This document shows positions 25,767 to 33,963 of a stretch of 64,000 nucleotides of DNA, piece by piece. The notes below the pieces were generated by a model. That model saw only the letters and a list, made by a program, of their open reading frames with translations. It was not told where the DNA came from and ran no database searches. Origin of the DNA: JAWKHR01 sp041394725 (GTDB lineage Bacteria; Acidobacteriota; Vicinamibacteria; Vicinamibacterales; SCN-69-37); the NCBI GenBank assembly GCA_041394725.1, contig JAWKHR010000036.1, positions 3,049-67,048 of the forward strand. The letters run 5' to 3'. Both the position numbers and the translations under genes were made by a program. Position 1 is the stretch's first letter. Each line of letters begins with the position of its first letter.

Positions 25767-28511
25767 CTAGAAGCCGATGAAGCCGAACTGGAACTGGATG
25801 ACGCGGCCCAGCGTGAACTCGCGCTGGGTCAGGCCGCCCTGGCTGAACCGCACCGGCCGGTTGCCGAGGTTCTCGGCCGTGAACCGCACGTTGAACCGCT
25901 GGTGCAGCCGCGCCGAGACGACGAGGTCCACCGTGGCCCGGCCGTCCTCGTAGATGTCCGGCAGGCCCAGCGACCCGACGTCCGCGATCCGCTCGCCCTG
26001 GTAGTTGACGAGCAGGCGCGCCGACGCGCGGTCGTTGAACACCTCGAAGACGCTGTTGAAGAGGTGCTTCGACGTGCCGGCCAGCGGCCGCTCGAGCGAG
26101 GTCAGGACGTTCGTCTGGAACGACTCGAGCGTGATGCTCGAATCGACGAAGGTGTAGTTGCCGCCGACCATGAAGTGCTCGGCCACCTGCTTCCGCGCTT
26201 CCAGCTCGATCCCGACGTTCCGGGCCGACTTCGCGTTCGTGTAGGACGTCCGGAGCTGCGCGGTCGGCTCGACGAACCGCTCGATCGGCTTGTCGAACGC
26301 CTTGAAGAACACGCTCGCCGCCACGACCTCGGTCGCGCCCGGGAACCATTCCCAGCGCGCGTCCACGTTGCGGATGAGCGACCGCTCCAGGTCCGGGTTG
26401 CCGACCGTCGCGCGGCCGCCCACGATGTCGGTGAACTCGAACGGCGACAGCTCGCGGAACTCCGGGCGGTTGACCGTCTGGCTGAAGCCCACCCGGAAAT
26501 TCTGGTTGCCGCCGAGGTCCTGCACGAAGTTCACCGACGGGAAGACGTCGGTGCTCCTGATTTCACCGCGGATGAGCTCCGGGTCGTCGCCCAGGTCCAC
26601 CGCGAACAGGTCCTGCGTGTCCACGGTCTGGCGGAAGTTCTCGACGCGGACGCCCGCGATGAGCCGCGCGCGCGAGGTCAGCGACAGGTCCACCATGCCG
26701 TAGCCGGCGCCCACGCGCTGCTCGGCGGAGTAGAAGTCGGTGGCGCGGGTCTCCTCGCGCAGCTCGAAGTGCGTGCCGATGTTGGCGGGCGAGTAGAGCG
26801 CTTCGGGGCCGGGCGTCAGGTCGAAGCGGACGACGTCGATCGGCACGAGCCGGAAGCGGCGCGACGAGAAGTCGCGTTGCCGGCGCGAGACGGCCGGGCC
26901 GAACTTCACCTGCATCGGCAGGCCGTGGATGCCCGCGAACGCCGCGCTCCAGTTGAGCGTGAAGTCCCACGCGTCCTCGTCGAGCGCGTTGAACATGTGG
27001 AGGCCGCTCTGCGACTCGTCCGCGAGCTGGTACTCGCCCGAGATCTCCTCGTAGAGGGTTTCGCGCATGTCCGGCTCGTCACGCGTGGACTTCGCGTAGG
27101 AGAGCCGCCACTCGACCCGGCTGTTCGACGCGCCGGGCACGTAGTGGTCGCCCCCGAACTGGACCGACCGCAGGCCCTCCTCGAGCCGCAGCAGCCGGGC
27201 GTTGCGCAGGTTGCGCGACGCGTCGGAGTTGAAGCCCTCGAACGTGCGCGCCTCGCGGCGCACCTTGTTCGAGGTGAACGTCTGGAGCGTCAGCCGGTGC
27301 GACGGGCTGAACGCATAGCCCACGTTCGCCAGCGCCGACGACGAGCCCGTGGCCGCGCCGACCCGGTAGTCGTAGGTCGAGAACTCGGTGAGCTGCCCGG
27401 AGCTGTCCGTCCGGTAGTAGTTCTGCGCCTCGTCCTGGTAGTCGTGCTTGTAGGACTGGTTGAAGCCCAGCGAGAGGCCGAACTTGCCCCAGCGGTTGCC
27501 GTAGGTGCCGCTCAGCGCCTGGTAGGGCCCGCCGCTCTCGGCCAGGGGCGTCCACGCGTTGGGCAGCTCCTCGGCGAAGTGCTTCAGTTCCAGCTGGCTG
27601 ACGCCGAGTTCCGGCGTGAACAGGCCGCCGCGCGTGACCCGGCGGCTCGGGAAATCGCCCGGCAGCGCGAGGTCGCCGTCGGCCAGACCGAGCCAGTCGC
27701 TGCCGCCGCTGTCGAAGTCGATCACGTCCTGGCCCCAGGCCTGGCTGTTGCCGCCAAAGCCGTAGGAGACGTTGGCCAGCTGCCGCGACGGCAGCCGCGT
27801 CGGCACGATCTCGACCAGGCCGCCCGCGAATTCGGCCGACCGGTCCGGCGTGTAGCTCTTGACGACCGTCACGCTGTCGAGCAGGCCCGCCGGGAACATG
27901 TCGAGCGAGACCACCTTCTTCTCCGGCTCGGTCGAGGGCAGGATCGAGCCGTTCAAGGTCGTGTTGCTGTAGCGCTCGCCGAGGCCGCGGACGAAGACGT
28001 ACTGGTCGCCGACGACCGACAGCCCGGTCACGCGTGCCAGCGCGGACGCCGCGTTCGAGTCGGCGTTGGCCTTCATTTCCTGCCCGCCGAGGTTGTCGGT
28101 GATCGCGTTCGACCGGCGCCGCTCGAGGAGCTGCGCCGCCAGGCTGGAGGTCTCGGCGTCCACGGTCTGGCCCGTGACGGTGATCTCCTCGGAGAACCCG
28201 GCCAGCGCCAGCGTGACGTCCACGGTCCGCACGACGTCAGCCGCGACGTCGACGTCCACCGTCCGGTCGTCGAAGCTGGGCATCGTGACCTTGATCTGCT
28301 GCTTGCCCAGCGGCAGGGTCAGGGCATAACGACCGTCGATGTCGGTGTAGACCACCGTCGGCGTGCCGACCACCGAGACGGTGACACCAGGCAGCGGCTG
28401 CCCCTGGACGGCGTCGAGGACGCGGCCCGTGATGCGCCCGGTCGTCTGGGCGAGGGCAGGGGTGCCCAGGGCGAGAACACACAGCGCCAGGGCGAGGCGG
28501 CGAAGAAACAT
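25767..28511 (-). CDS. TonB-dependent receptor with CarboxypepD_reg domain (beta-helix-linked)
   Basis: TonB-dependent transporter of 914 residues. Signal peptide (ends ALAQ), carboxypeptidase regulatory domain (about 25-105, GRVLDAVQGQPLPGVTV), plug (about 130-260, with NAASALARVTGLSVVGDQYVFVRGLGERY and SAEFAGGLVEI) and a barrel ending FGFIGF. The RGLGERYSNTTLNG plug element is typical of large organic-ligand receptors. Its partner is the beta-helix protein. The GTTAACG/GTTAATT repeat about 100 bp upstream suggests phosphate control. Confidence 0.92.
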   Translation of the reverse strand: MFLRRLALALCVLALGTPALAQTTGRITGRVLDAVQGQPLPGVTVSVVGTPTVVYTDIDGRYALTLPLGKQQIKVTMPSFDDRTVDVDVAADVVRTVDVTLALAGFSEEITVTGQTVDAETSSLAAQLLERRRSNAITDNLGGQEMKANADSNAASALARVTGLSVVGDQYVFVRGLGERYSNTTLNGSILPSTEPEKKVVSLDMFPAGLLDSVTVVKSYTPDRSAEFAGGLVEIVPTRLPSRQLANVSYGFGGNSQAWGQDVIDFDSGGSDWLGLADGDLALPGDFPSRRVTRGGLFTPELGVSQLELKHFAEELPNAWTPLAESGGPYQALSGTYGNRWGKFGLSLGFNQSYKHDYQDEAQNYYRTDSSGQLTEFSTYDYRVGAATGSSSALANVGYAFSPSHRLTLQTFTSNKVRREARTFEGFNSDASRNLRNARLLRLEEGLRSVQFGGDHYVPGASNSRVEWRLSYAKSTRDEPDMRETLYEEISGEYQLADESQSGLHMFNALDEDAWDFTLNWSAAFAGIHGLPMQVKFGPAVSRRQRDFSSRRFRLVPIDVVRFDLTPGPEALYSPANIGTHFELREETRATDFYSAEQRVGAGYGMVDLSLTSRARLIAGVRVENFRQTVDTQDLFAVDLGDDPELIRGEIRSTDVFPSVNFVQDLGGNQNFRVGFSQTVNRPEFRELSPFEFTDIVGGRATVGNPDLERSLIRNVDARWEWFPGATEVVAASVFFKAFDKPIERFVEPTAQLRTSYTNAKSARNVGIELEARKQVAEHFMVGGNYTFVDSSITLESFQTNVLTSLERPLAGTSKHLFNSVFEVFNDRASARLLVNYQGERIADVGSLGLPDIYEDGRATVDLVVSARLHQRFNVRFTAENLGNRPVRFSQGGLTQREFTLGRVIQFQFGFIGF

Positions 28512-28611
28512 GAGCTCGGACCTCCGTGATGGGTAACCCGCCCGCGCGCGGACGGACGGTCATGACGCCTGCCAGCGTAGGGAGGCCCTGTGATCCACCC
28601 GCGACGGCTGC

Positions 28612-28629
28612 GTTAACGGAGCGTTAATT
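28612..28629. promoter_or_regulatory. Candidate Pho box in the receptor/DUF47 divergent region, site 1
   Basis: GTTAACG-GAGC-GTTAATT, 11-bp register. The first half-site is itself nearly palindromic, so direction is unclear. It is 101 bp upstream of the receptor start and 45 bp upstream of site 2. Confidence 0.5.
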
Positions 28630-28673
28630 GCCAGGCCGGCGCGCGGGACGTACGGGGCAGATGCCTGCGATCC

Positions 28674-28706
28674 GTCACGGTGTCGTTACAGTTTGTTTGC
28701 TATCAT
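28674..28706 (+). promoter_or_regulatory. Candidate Pho box plus -10 for the DUF47-pit unit
   Basis: GTCACGG-TGTC-GTTACAG at 28674-28691 (11-bp register) is followed after 9 bp by TATCAT at 28701-28706. This is the spacing of PhoB-activated promoters, where the box replaces the -35. The GTG start of the DUF47 gene is 45 bp further on. Confidence 0.62.
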
Positions 28707-28751
28707 TTCGCCCCGTCGGGCCCGCGTCGGCCCCGGCAGGGAGCCGTTGCC

Positions 28752-29369
28752 GTGCGCTTCAGCCTGATTCCCCGGGACGAGCAGTTCTTCGCGCTGTACC
28801 GCGCGGTCACGAACGAGATCCGCCAGGCGTCCCTGACGCTCGAGGCCATGTTCGCGGTGGAGCCGCCGGACCCGTCGAAGGCGGCCCTGCTCAAGGACGC
28901 CGAGCACCGCTGCGACACCCTCACGCACGACACGATCCAGCGCCTGCACCGGACGTTCATCACGCCGTTCGACCGGGAGGACCTCTACGCCCTGGCGACG
29001 TCGCTCGACAACGTGATGGACACGATCGACCACGCGGCCTCGCTCGTCGCGCTCTACCGCATCACCACCCTGCCGCCGGGCGCGCGCGAGCTGGCGCACA
29101 CGGTGACGCAGTCGGCCGAGCGCCTGCACCTGGCGCTCGAGGCGCTGGCCGAACGGAAGCCGGTGCAGCCGCACGCGGTCGAGATCAACCGGCTGGAGAA
29201 CGAGGCGGACCACGCCTACCAGGAAGCGGTGCGCCGGCTGTTCGACACGGTGACGGACCCGATCCTCCTGATCAAGTGGAAGGACCTGCTCGACGAGCTC
29301 GAGCGGATCACCGACTGCTGCGAGGACGTCGCGAACGTCATCGAAGGCGTCGTCGTCAAGCACGGCTGA
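28752..29369 (+). CDS. DUF47 / PhoU-like regulator of Pit
   Basis: DUF47 (PhoU_div) protein of 205 residues. GTG start at 28752 with GGGAG upstream. All-helical with metal-site acidic motifs: ALATSLDNVMDTIDHAA, EINRLENEADHAYQEAVRRLF and DELERITDCCEDVANVIEG. Such proteins precede pit genes and modulate low-affinity phosphate transport. The stop is 4 bp before the Pit ATG. A longer in-frame start near 28680 would place the Pho box -10 within the gene and is less likely. Confidence 0.92.
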   Translation: MRFSLIPRDEQFFALYRAVTNEIRQASLTLEAMFAVEPPDPSKAALLKDAEHRCDTLTHDTIQRLHRTFITPFDREDLYALATSLDNVMDTIDHAASLVALYRITTLPPGARELAHTVTQSAERLHLALEALAERKPVQPHAVEINRLENEADHAYQEAVRRLFDTVTDPILLIKWKDLLDELERITDCCEDVANVIEGVVVKHG

Positions 29370-29373
29370 CGTG

Positions 29374-30375
29374 ATGGACCACGCGCTCCTCACGATCATC
29401 GCGATCATCGTCGTCGCGCTCGTCTTCGACTACATCAACGGCTTCCACGACGCGGCGAACTCGATCGCGACCGTCGTGTCCACGCGCGTCCTGTCGCCGG
29501 GGCAGGCCGTGGCGTGGGCCGCGTTCTTCAACTTCGTGGCGGCGTTCGGGTTCGGGACCGCGGTGGCGAAGACGGTCGGGTCGGGCATGATCGACCTGGC
29601 GTTCGTGACCTACGCGGTGATCCTCGGCGGGCTGGTCGGCGCCATCGCGTGGAACCTGATCACGTGGTACTTCGGCCTGCCGACCAGCTCGTCGCACGCG
29701 CTGTTCGGGGGCTACGCGGGCGCGGCGGTGGCGCGCTCGGGGTTCCAGACGATCATCGTCTCGGGCTGGACGAAGACGATCGTCTTCATCGTCGTCGCGC
29801 CGCTCGTGGGCCTGGTCGTGGGCCTCGTCGTGATGACGAGCATTTACTGGATCTGCCGCGACACCACGCCGGCGCGGGTGGACCGCTGGTTCCGTCGCCT
29901 CCAGCTCCTGTCGGCCGCCGCCTTCAGCCTGATGCACGGCGCCAACGACGCGCAGAAGACGATGGGCATCATCACGGGCGCGCTCGTCACGGGCGGCTAC
30001 CTCACGACGTTCGAGGTGCCGTTCTGGGTCGTCATCGCCGCGCACCTGGCGATCGGCTTCGGCACGCTCTCGGGCGGCTGGCGGATCATCAAGACGATGG
30101 GGCAGAAGATCACGAAGCTGCAGCCGGTCGGCGGCTTCGCGGCCGAGACCGGCGCGGCCGTGGCGATCTACACGGCCACGGCGCTCGGCGTCGGCATCAG
30201 CACCACCCACACGATCACCGGCGCGATCGTCGGCGTCGGCGCGACCCGCCGGCTGTCGGCCGTGCGCTGGGGGGTGGCCGGGCAGATCGTGTGGGCCTGG
30301 GTCCTCACCATCCCGGCGTCGGCCGCGCTCGGCGCGCTGGCCTACGAGGTGGTGCGCTGGCTGCCGATCGACTGA
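29374..30375 (+). CDS. pit: Inorganic phosphate transporter (PiT family)
   Basis: PiT permease of 333 residues with about ten transmembrane helices. The two inverted PiT signature motifs are present: FDYINGFHDAANSIATVVSTR near residue 20 and SLMHGANDAQKTMGIITGAL near 190. GLPTSSSHALFGGYAGAA and ISTTHTITGAIVGVGAT are the matching second elements. It imports phosphate as a metal-phosphate complex with protons. Coupled to the DUF47 gene; an in-frame GTG directly before the ATG is an alternative start. Confidence 0.95.
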   Translation: MDHALLTIIAIIVVALVFDYINGFHDAANSIATVVSTRVLSPGQAVAWAAFFNFVAAFGFGTAVAKTVGSGMIDLAFVTYAVILGGLVGAIAWNLITWYFGLPTSSSHALFGGYAGAAVARSGFQTIIVSGWTKTIVFIVVAPLVGLVVGLVVMTSIYWICRDTTPARVDRWFRRLQLLSAAAFSLMHGANDAQKTMGIITGALVTGGYLTTFEVPFWVVIAAHLAIGFGTLSGGWRIIKTMGQKITKLQPVGGFAAETGAAVAIYTATALGVGISTTHTITGAIVGVGATRRLSAVRWGVAGQIVWAWVLTIPASAALGALAYEVVRWLPID

Positions 30376-30403
30376 CGCGCCGGCGGGCCGGTCGCGTGAT
30401 CCC

Positions 30404-32149
30404 TCAGGCGGCGGGCAGTCGGATGCCCACGATCGCGCCGCCGCCCTCGCGGTTCTCGGCCCAGGCGCGGCCGCCGTGCAGCTCGACGAGGTGGCGGACG
30501 ATGGACAGGCCCAGGCCGGTGCCGCCCGGATCGCGCGATCGCGATCGATCCACCCGGTAGAACCGCTCGAAGATCCGCGGAAGCTCCGCGTCGGGGATCC
30601 CCGAGCCCCGGTCGGCCACCGAGATCTCGATGACGCCGTCGCGCCGCGACGCGCGGACCTCGATGAGGCCGCCCTCGGGGCTGTAGTGGCTCGCGTTCTC
30701 GACCAGGTTGCGCAGGATGTCGTGCAGCTTCGCCGGGTCGGCGTCCACGGTCCCGGCGTCCGGGTCGATTCGCAGCTCCACGCGCTGGCGGCGGGCCTGG
30801 ATCGCCGCCTCCATGTCGTGCTCGACGCCGCGCGCGATCGAGGCGATCGTGCACGTCGTCCGCTCGAGCGCCTCCTGCCCGGCGTCGAGGCGCGCCAGCC
30901 GCAGCAGGTCGCGCACCAGCCGCTCCATGCGCATCGCGTGGCGGTTGATGATCTCGAGGAACTGCGTCGCCTGATCGTCCGCGGGCGGGCCGTCGAGCAG
31001 CGCCTCGACGTAGCCGCGGATCGCGGTGAGCGGGGTGCGCAGCTCGTGCGAGACGTTGGCGACGAAGTCGCGCCGCATCTGGTCGGCGCGGCGCGCCTCG
31101 GTCACGTCGTGCAGCACGAGCACCGCGCCGCCGCCGCGCTCGGCCGGCACCGGGACGACGTTCGAGACGAACGTGCGGCGGCCGCCGCCGTCGAGCTGGA
31201 CCTCGACCGGCGCCGGCGTCTCCCCGCGCAGCGCCCCGGCGACCTGGCCGGTGATCGCCGGATCGCGCACGACCTCGACGTACTGGCGGTCCTCGACCGG
31301 GTCGGGCAGCCGCAGCATCTGCCGCACGGCCGGGTTGGTCAGGACCAGGCGGCCGGCGGCGTTGACGAGGACCACGCCCTCGACCATCCCGCCCAGGATC
31401 GCGTGCGTGTGCGCGCGATCGCGCGCCATCTCGGCGAGCCGCACGCCCAGCTGCCGCGCGGTCTGGTCGAGCGTGTTGGCGACCTGTCCGACCTCGTCGC
31501 GGCCGTAGTCGCGCGCGGGCAGCGAGAAGTCGCCGTGCCGGTACCGATCGGCGGCCGAGACGATGGCCTGGAGCCGGCGGCTGAACGCGAACGACGTGAG
31601 CCACGTCAGCAGGAGCGCGACGCCGAGGCCGGCGGCGAGTCCCACGAGCGAGAGCCGGACGATCGCCGCGAGCCGGCTCGCCACGATGGCGAGCGGGAGC
31701 GCGACGCGCACGTAGGCCACCGGGCCGCCGTTCCGGACCGGCACCGCGGCGTACATCGTGTCCACGCCGGTCGTGTGGCTCAGCCGGCTCGCGACGCCCT
31801 CGCCGCGTTCGCGCGCGTCGAGAATCTCGGACCGGGTCGCGTGGTTCTCGAGCGACGGCAGGTCGGCCGCGGCGACCTCGGAATCCCCGAGCACCCGCCC
31901 GTCGGCCGCGACGAACGTGACGCGCCCCCCCACGATCCGCCCGAGTGCGTCGGCTTCGGCGTCGAGGTCCGCCGCCGGCGGCCGGTTCGCCAGCAGCTCC
32001 GCCGACAGGTGCGCGTCGCGGAGCAGCCCGGCCCGGATGTCCTCCTGCATGGTGCGGCGCGCCGCCGTCGAGACGAGCGACACCGCGACGCCGAGCGCCG
32101 CCGCCGTGCCGATCAGCGCGCCGATGAGCGTCCGCGTGCGGTAGGTCAC
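30404..32149 (-). CDS. phoR: PhoR-type sensor histidine kinase
   Basis: Sensor kinase of 581 residues. TM1 (about 7-27), an extracytoplasmic domain (about 28-160), TM2 (about 165-188), HAMP (about 189-240), PAS (about 250-350), HisKA with FVANVSHELRTPLTAI, and HATPase_c with NLVENASHYSPEGG, DRGSGIP and GGTGLGLSIVRHL. The GTG start overlaps the regulator stop (GTGA). The PhoR assignment rests on architecture and on the regulator and pit neighbours. It would read PstSCAB-PhoU state and phosphorylate PhoB. Confidence 0.92.
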   Translation of the reverse strand: MTYRTRTLIGALIGTAAALGVAVSLVSTAARRTMQEDIRAGLLRDAHLSAELLANRPPAADLDAEADALGRIVGGRVTFVAADGRVLGDSEVAAADLPSLENHATRSEILDARERGEGVASRLSHTTGVDTMYAAVPVRNGGPVAYVRVALPLAIVASRLAAIVRLSLVGLAAGLGVALLLTWLTSFAFSRRLQAIVSAADRYRHGDFSLPARDYGRDEVGQVANTLDQTARQLGVRLAEMARDRAHTHAILGGMVEGVVLVNAAGRLVLTNPAVRQMLRLPDPVEDRQYVEVVRDPAITGQVAGALRGETPAPVEVQLDGGGRRTFVSNVVPVPAERGGGAVLVLHDVTEARRADQMRRDFVANVSHELRTPLTAIRGYVEALLDGPPADDQATQFLEIINRHAMRMERLVRDLLRLARLDAGQEALERTTCTIASIARGVEHDMEAAIQARRQRVELRIDPDAGTVDADPAKLHDILRNLVENASHYSPEGGLIEVRASRRDGVIEISVADRGSGIPDAELPRIFERFYRVDRSRSRDPGGTGLGLSIVRHLVELHGGRAWAENREGGGAIVGIRLPAA

Positions 32150-32838
32150 GATGCCGGCGGGGGATCCTCGAGCCGGTACCCGAACTGCTTGACGGTGGTG
32201 ATCGCCGTGTGGAGCAGCGGCAGCTTCTCGCGCAGGCGCCGCACGTGGACGTCCACCGTCCGCGTGCCGCCCGTGTACTGGTAGCCCCAGACGTCGGTGA
32301 GCAGCACGTCGCGCGACAGCACGCGCCCGCGGTGCTCGATGAGGTAGCGCAGCAGCAGGAATTCCTTGGCGGTCAGCTTCACGTCGCGGCCGTCCGTCTC
32401 GACCAGGTGGCGATCCACGTCCATGACCACCGTGCCGTAGCGCAGCTGCGTCGGCGGCGCCGCCGGGCGGTCCACGCGGCGCAGGAGCGCCATGGCGCGC
32501 GCGACCAGTTCCTTCGGGCTGAAGGGCTTCGTGACGTAGTCGTCGGCGCCCATCTCGAACCCGCGCAGGCGATCGGACTCCTCGCCGCGCGCGGTCAGCA
32601 TGATGATCGGCAGCGCCGCGGTCGCCGGATCCTGCCGCAGGGCCTGGCAGACGAGCAGGCCGTCCATGCCGGGCAGCATGAGGTCGAGGATCACCAGGTC
32701 CGGCCGTCGCGTCCGCACCGCGGCCATCACCTCCGACCCCGACGTCAGCGCGTCGACGGCATGGCCCGCCCGTTCGAAGACGTGCCGGATCAGATCCGCG
32801 ATGTCCTGATGGTCCTCGACGACGAGCACGCGCGCCAC
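32146..32838 (-). CDS. phoB: PhoB-type response regulator
   Basis: OmpR-family regulator of 230 residues, first in the phoB-phoR pair. Receiver: VVEDHQD, phospho-Asp in LVILDLMLPGMDG, MLTARGEE, YVTKPFSPKEL. DNA-binding winged helix: VKLTAKEFLLLRYLIEHRGRVLS (two parts), DVWGYQYTGGTRTVDVHVRRLREKL, KQFGYRLE. GTG start. A CATATAAGAT sequence about 20 bp upstream on the minus strand could be the -10. It is the best candidate for the protein that reads the 11-bp-register GTTACAC boxes. Confidence 0.92.
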   Translation of the reverse strand: MARVLVVEDHQDIADLIRHVFERAGHAVDALTSGSEVMAAVRTRRPDLVILDLMLPGMDGLLVCQALRQDPATAALPIIMLTARGEESDRLRGFEMGADDYVTKPFSPKELVARAMALLRRVDRPAAPPTQLRYGTVVMDVDRHLVETDGRDVKLTAKEFLLLRYLIEHRGRVLSRDVLLTDVWGYQYTGGTRTVDVHVRRLREKLPLLHTAITTVKQFGYRLEDPPPAS

Positions 32839-32904
32839 GGCAGCATCTTATATGGAGACGCCGCGCCCGCGGCGACACCCGCGACCGTCTGGTAAGCTGA
32901 CCGC

Positions 32905-33936
32905 ATGCCTGCCCGGCGATGGCTCGTGACGACGATGGCCGCGGCCGCGCTCGGCGCCGCCGTGACCGCGGCGCCCCCCGTCCAGGTGGACGTGACGCGC
33001 CTCGGGCCGCAGGTGGGCGACCGGGTCGCCGACTTCCAGCTGGTGGACGCGGCCGGGCGTCCGCAGTCGATTCGATCGGCCGCCGGCCCGAAGGGCACGA
33101 TGCTCGTGTTCTTCCGGTCGGCCGACTGGTGACCGTACTGCCGCACGCAGCTGGTCGAGCTGCAACGCAATCTTCCGGTGATCCGGCGCGAGGGCTACGG
33201 GCTCCTCGCGCTGAGCTACGACAGTCCGGAGACGCTCCGCGCCTTCGCCGCGCGGCACGGGATCACGTTCCCGCTCGTGCCGGACCCGGGGTCGAAGACG
33301 ATCGACGCCTGGGGCCTCCGCAACGAGGCCGCGCGCGGCCGCGAGGCGGGCATCCCGCATCCGGGCACGTTCATCATCGACCGCGACCTCCGCGTGGTCG
33401 AGCGCGCCTTCGAGCAGTCGTACCAGAACCGCGCGACCGCGGCCGGGCTGCTCGCGCGGCTCGGCGCGACGGTCGCGCCGAAGTCACCGACCGACGTCGC
33501 CGGCGGCCAGCTCTCGGTGAAGCTCGGCGTCAGCGACGCCACCGCCGCGCCCGGCGAGAAGTTCTCGCTCCTGCTCGACGTGACCCCGAAGCCGAAGATG
33601 CACGTCTACGCGCCGGGGCAGCCGGGCTACATCCCGATCGCGCTCACGCTCGACCCGACCGGCGAGTTCACCGCCGGCGAGACGCGGTATCCGACACCCG
33701 GGACGTATTTCTTCGCGCCGCTGAACGAGACCGTCAAGGTCTACGGCGAGCCGTTCCGGCTGACGCGCGACGTCACGCTGGCGCTGACGCCGGAATTCCG
33801 GCGCCGGGCGGCCGCGCGCGAGACGCTCGTCATCACCGGGTCGCTCGAGTACCAGGCGTGCGACGACGCGGTCTGCTACCGGTCGGAGACCCTGCCGGTG
33901 GCCTGGTCGGTCGCCCTCACGCCGTTCATCCGCTGA
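32905..33936 (+). CDS. Probable selenoprotein: peroxiredoxin-like domain (UxxC) fused to DsbD N-terminal-like domain
   Basis: A 344-codon frame is interrupted only by a TGA at 33130-33132 (codon 76). Translated through, it gives a signal peptide (about 1-22), an AhpC/TSA thioredoxin-fold domain (about 30-190) and a DsbD N-terminal-type domain (about 200-340). The TGA falls where relatives carry the active-site Cys: SADW-U-PYCRTQL. Conservation is equally good on both sides and the frame does not shift. A 6-bp hairpin with a GGUCG loop starts 14 nt after the TGA. The C-terminal domain has the CDDAVC redox pair of DsbD alpha domains. Likely role: periplasmic peroxide or thiol reduction, with the fused domain passing electrons. 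selA-selD are not in the window, so the Sec reading is inferred. Confidence 0.88.
33130..33163 (+). promoter_or_regulatory. UGA codon with bacterial SECIS-like hairpin
   Basis: UGA at 33130-33132. After 14 nt comes stem GCAGCT (33147-33152), loop GGTCG (33153-33157) and stem AGCTGC (33158-33163). The loop starts with GGUC, as in the E. coli fdhF SECIS, and the G lies 21 nt past the UGA, close to the fdhF spacing. It lies entirely in coding sequence, as bacterial SECIS elements do. Confidence 0.78.
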
Positions 33937-33963
33937 CGTCGGTCCGGGCTTACAATCACTCGG

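Noticed and set aside
25698..28529. 943-codon plus-strand open frame over the second TonB receptor
   Set aside because: Antisense shadow with no recognisable domain.
33178..33936. Separate gene starting at GTG 33178
   Set aside because: It would begin in the middle of the thioredoxin fold and lacks a ribosome binding site; it is in the same frame as the upstream part through the TGA, so one selenoprotein gene fits better.
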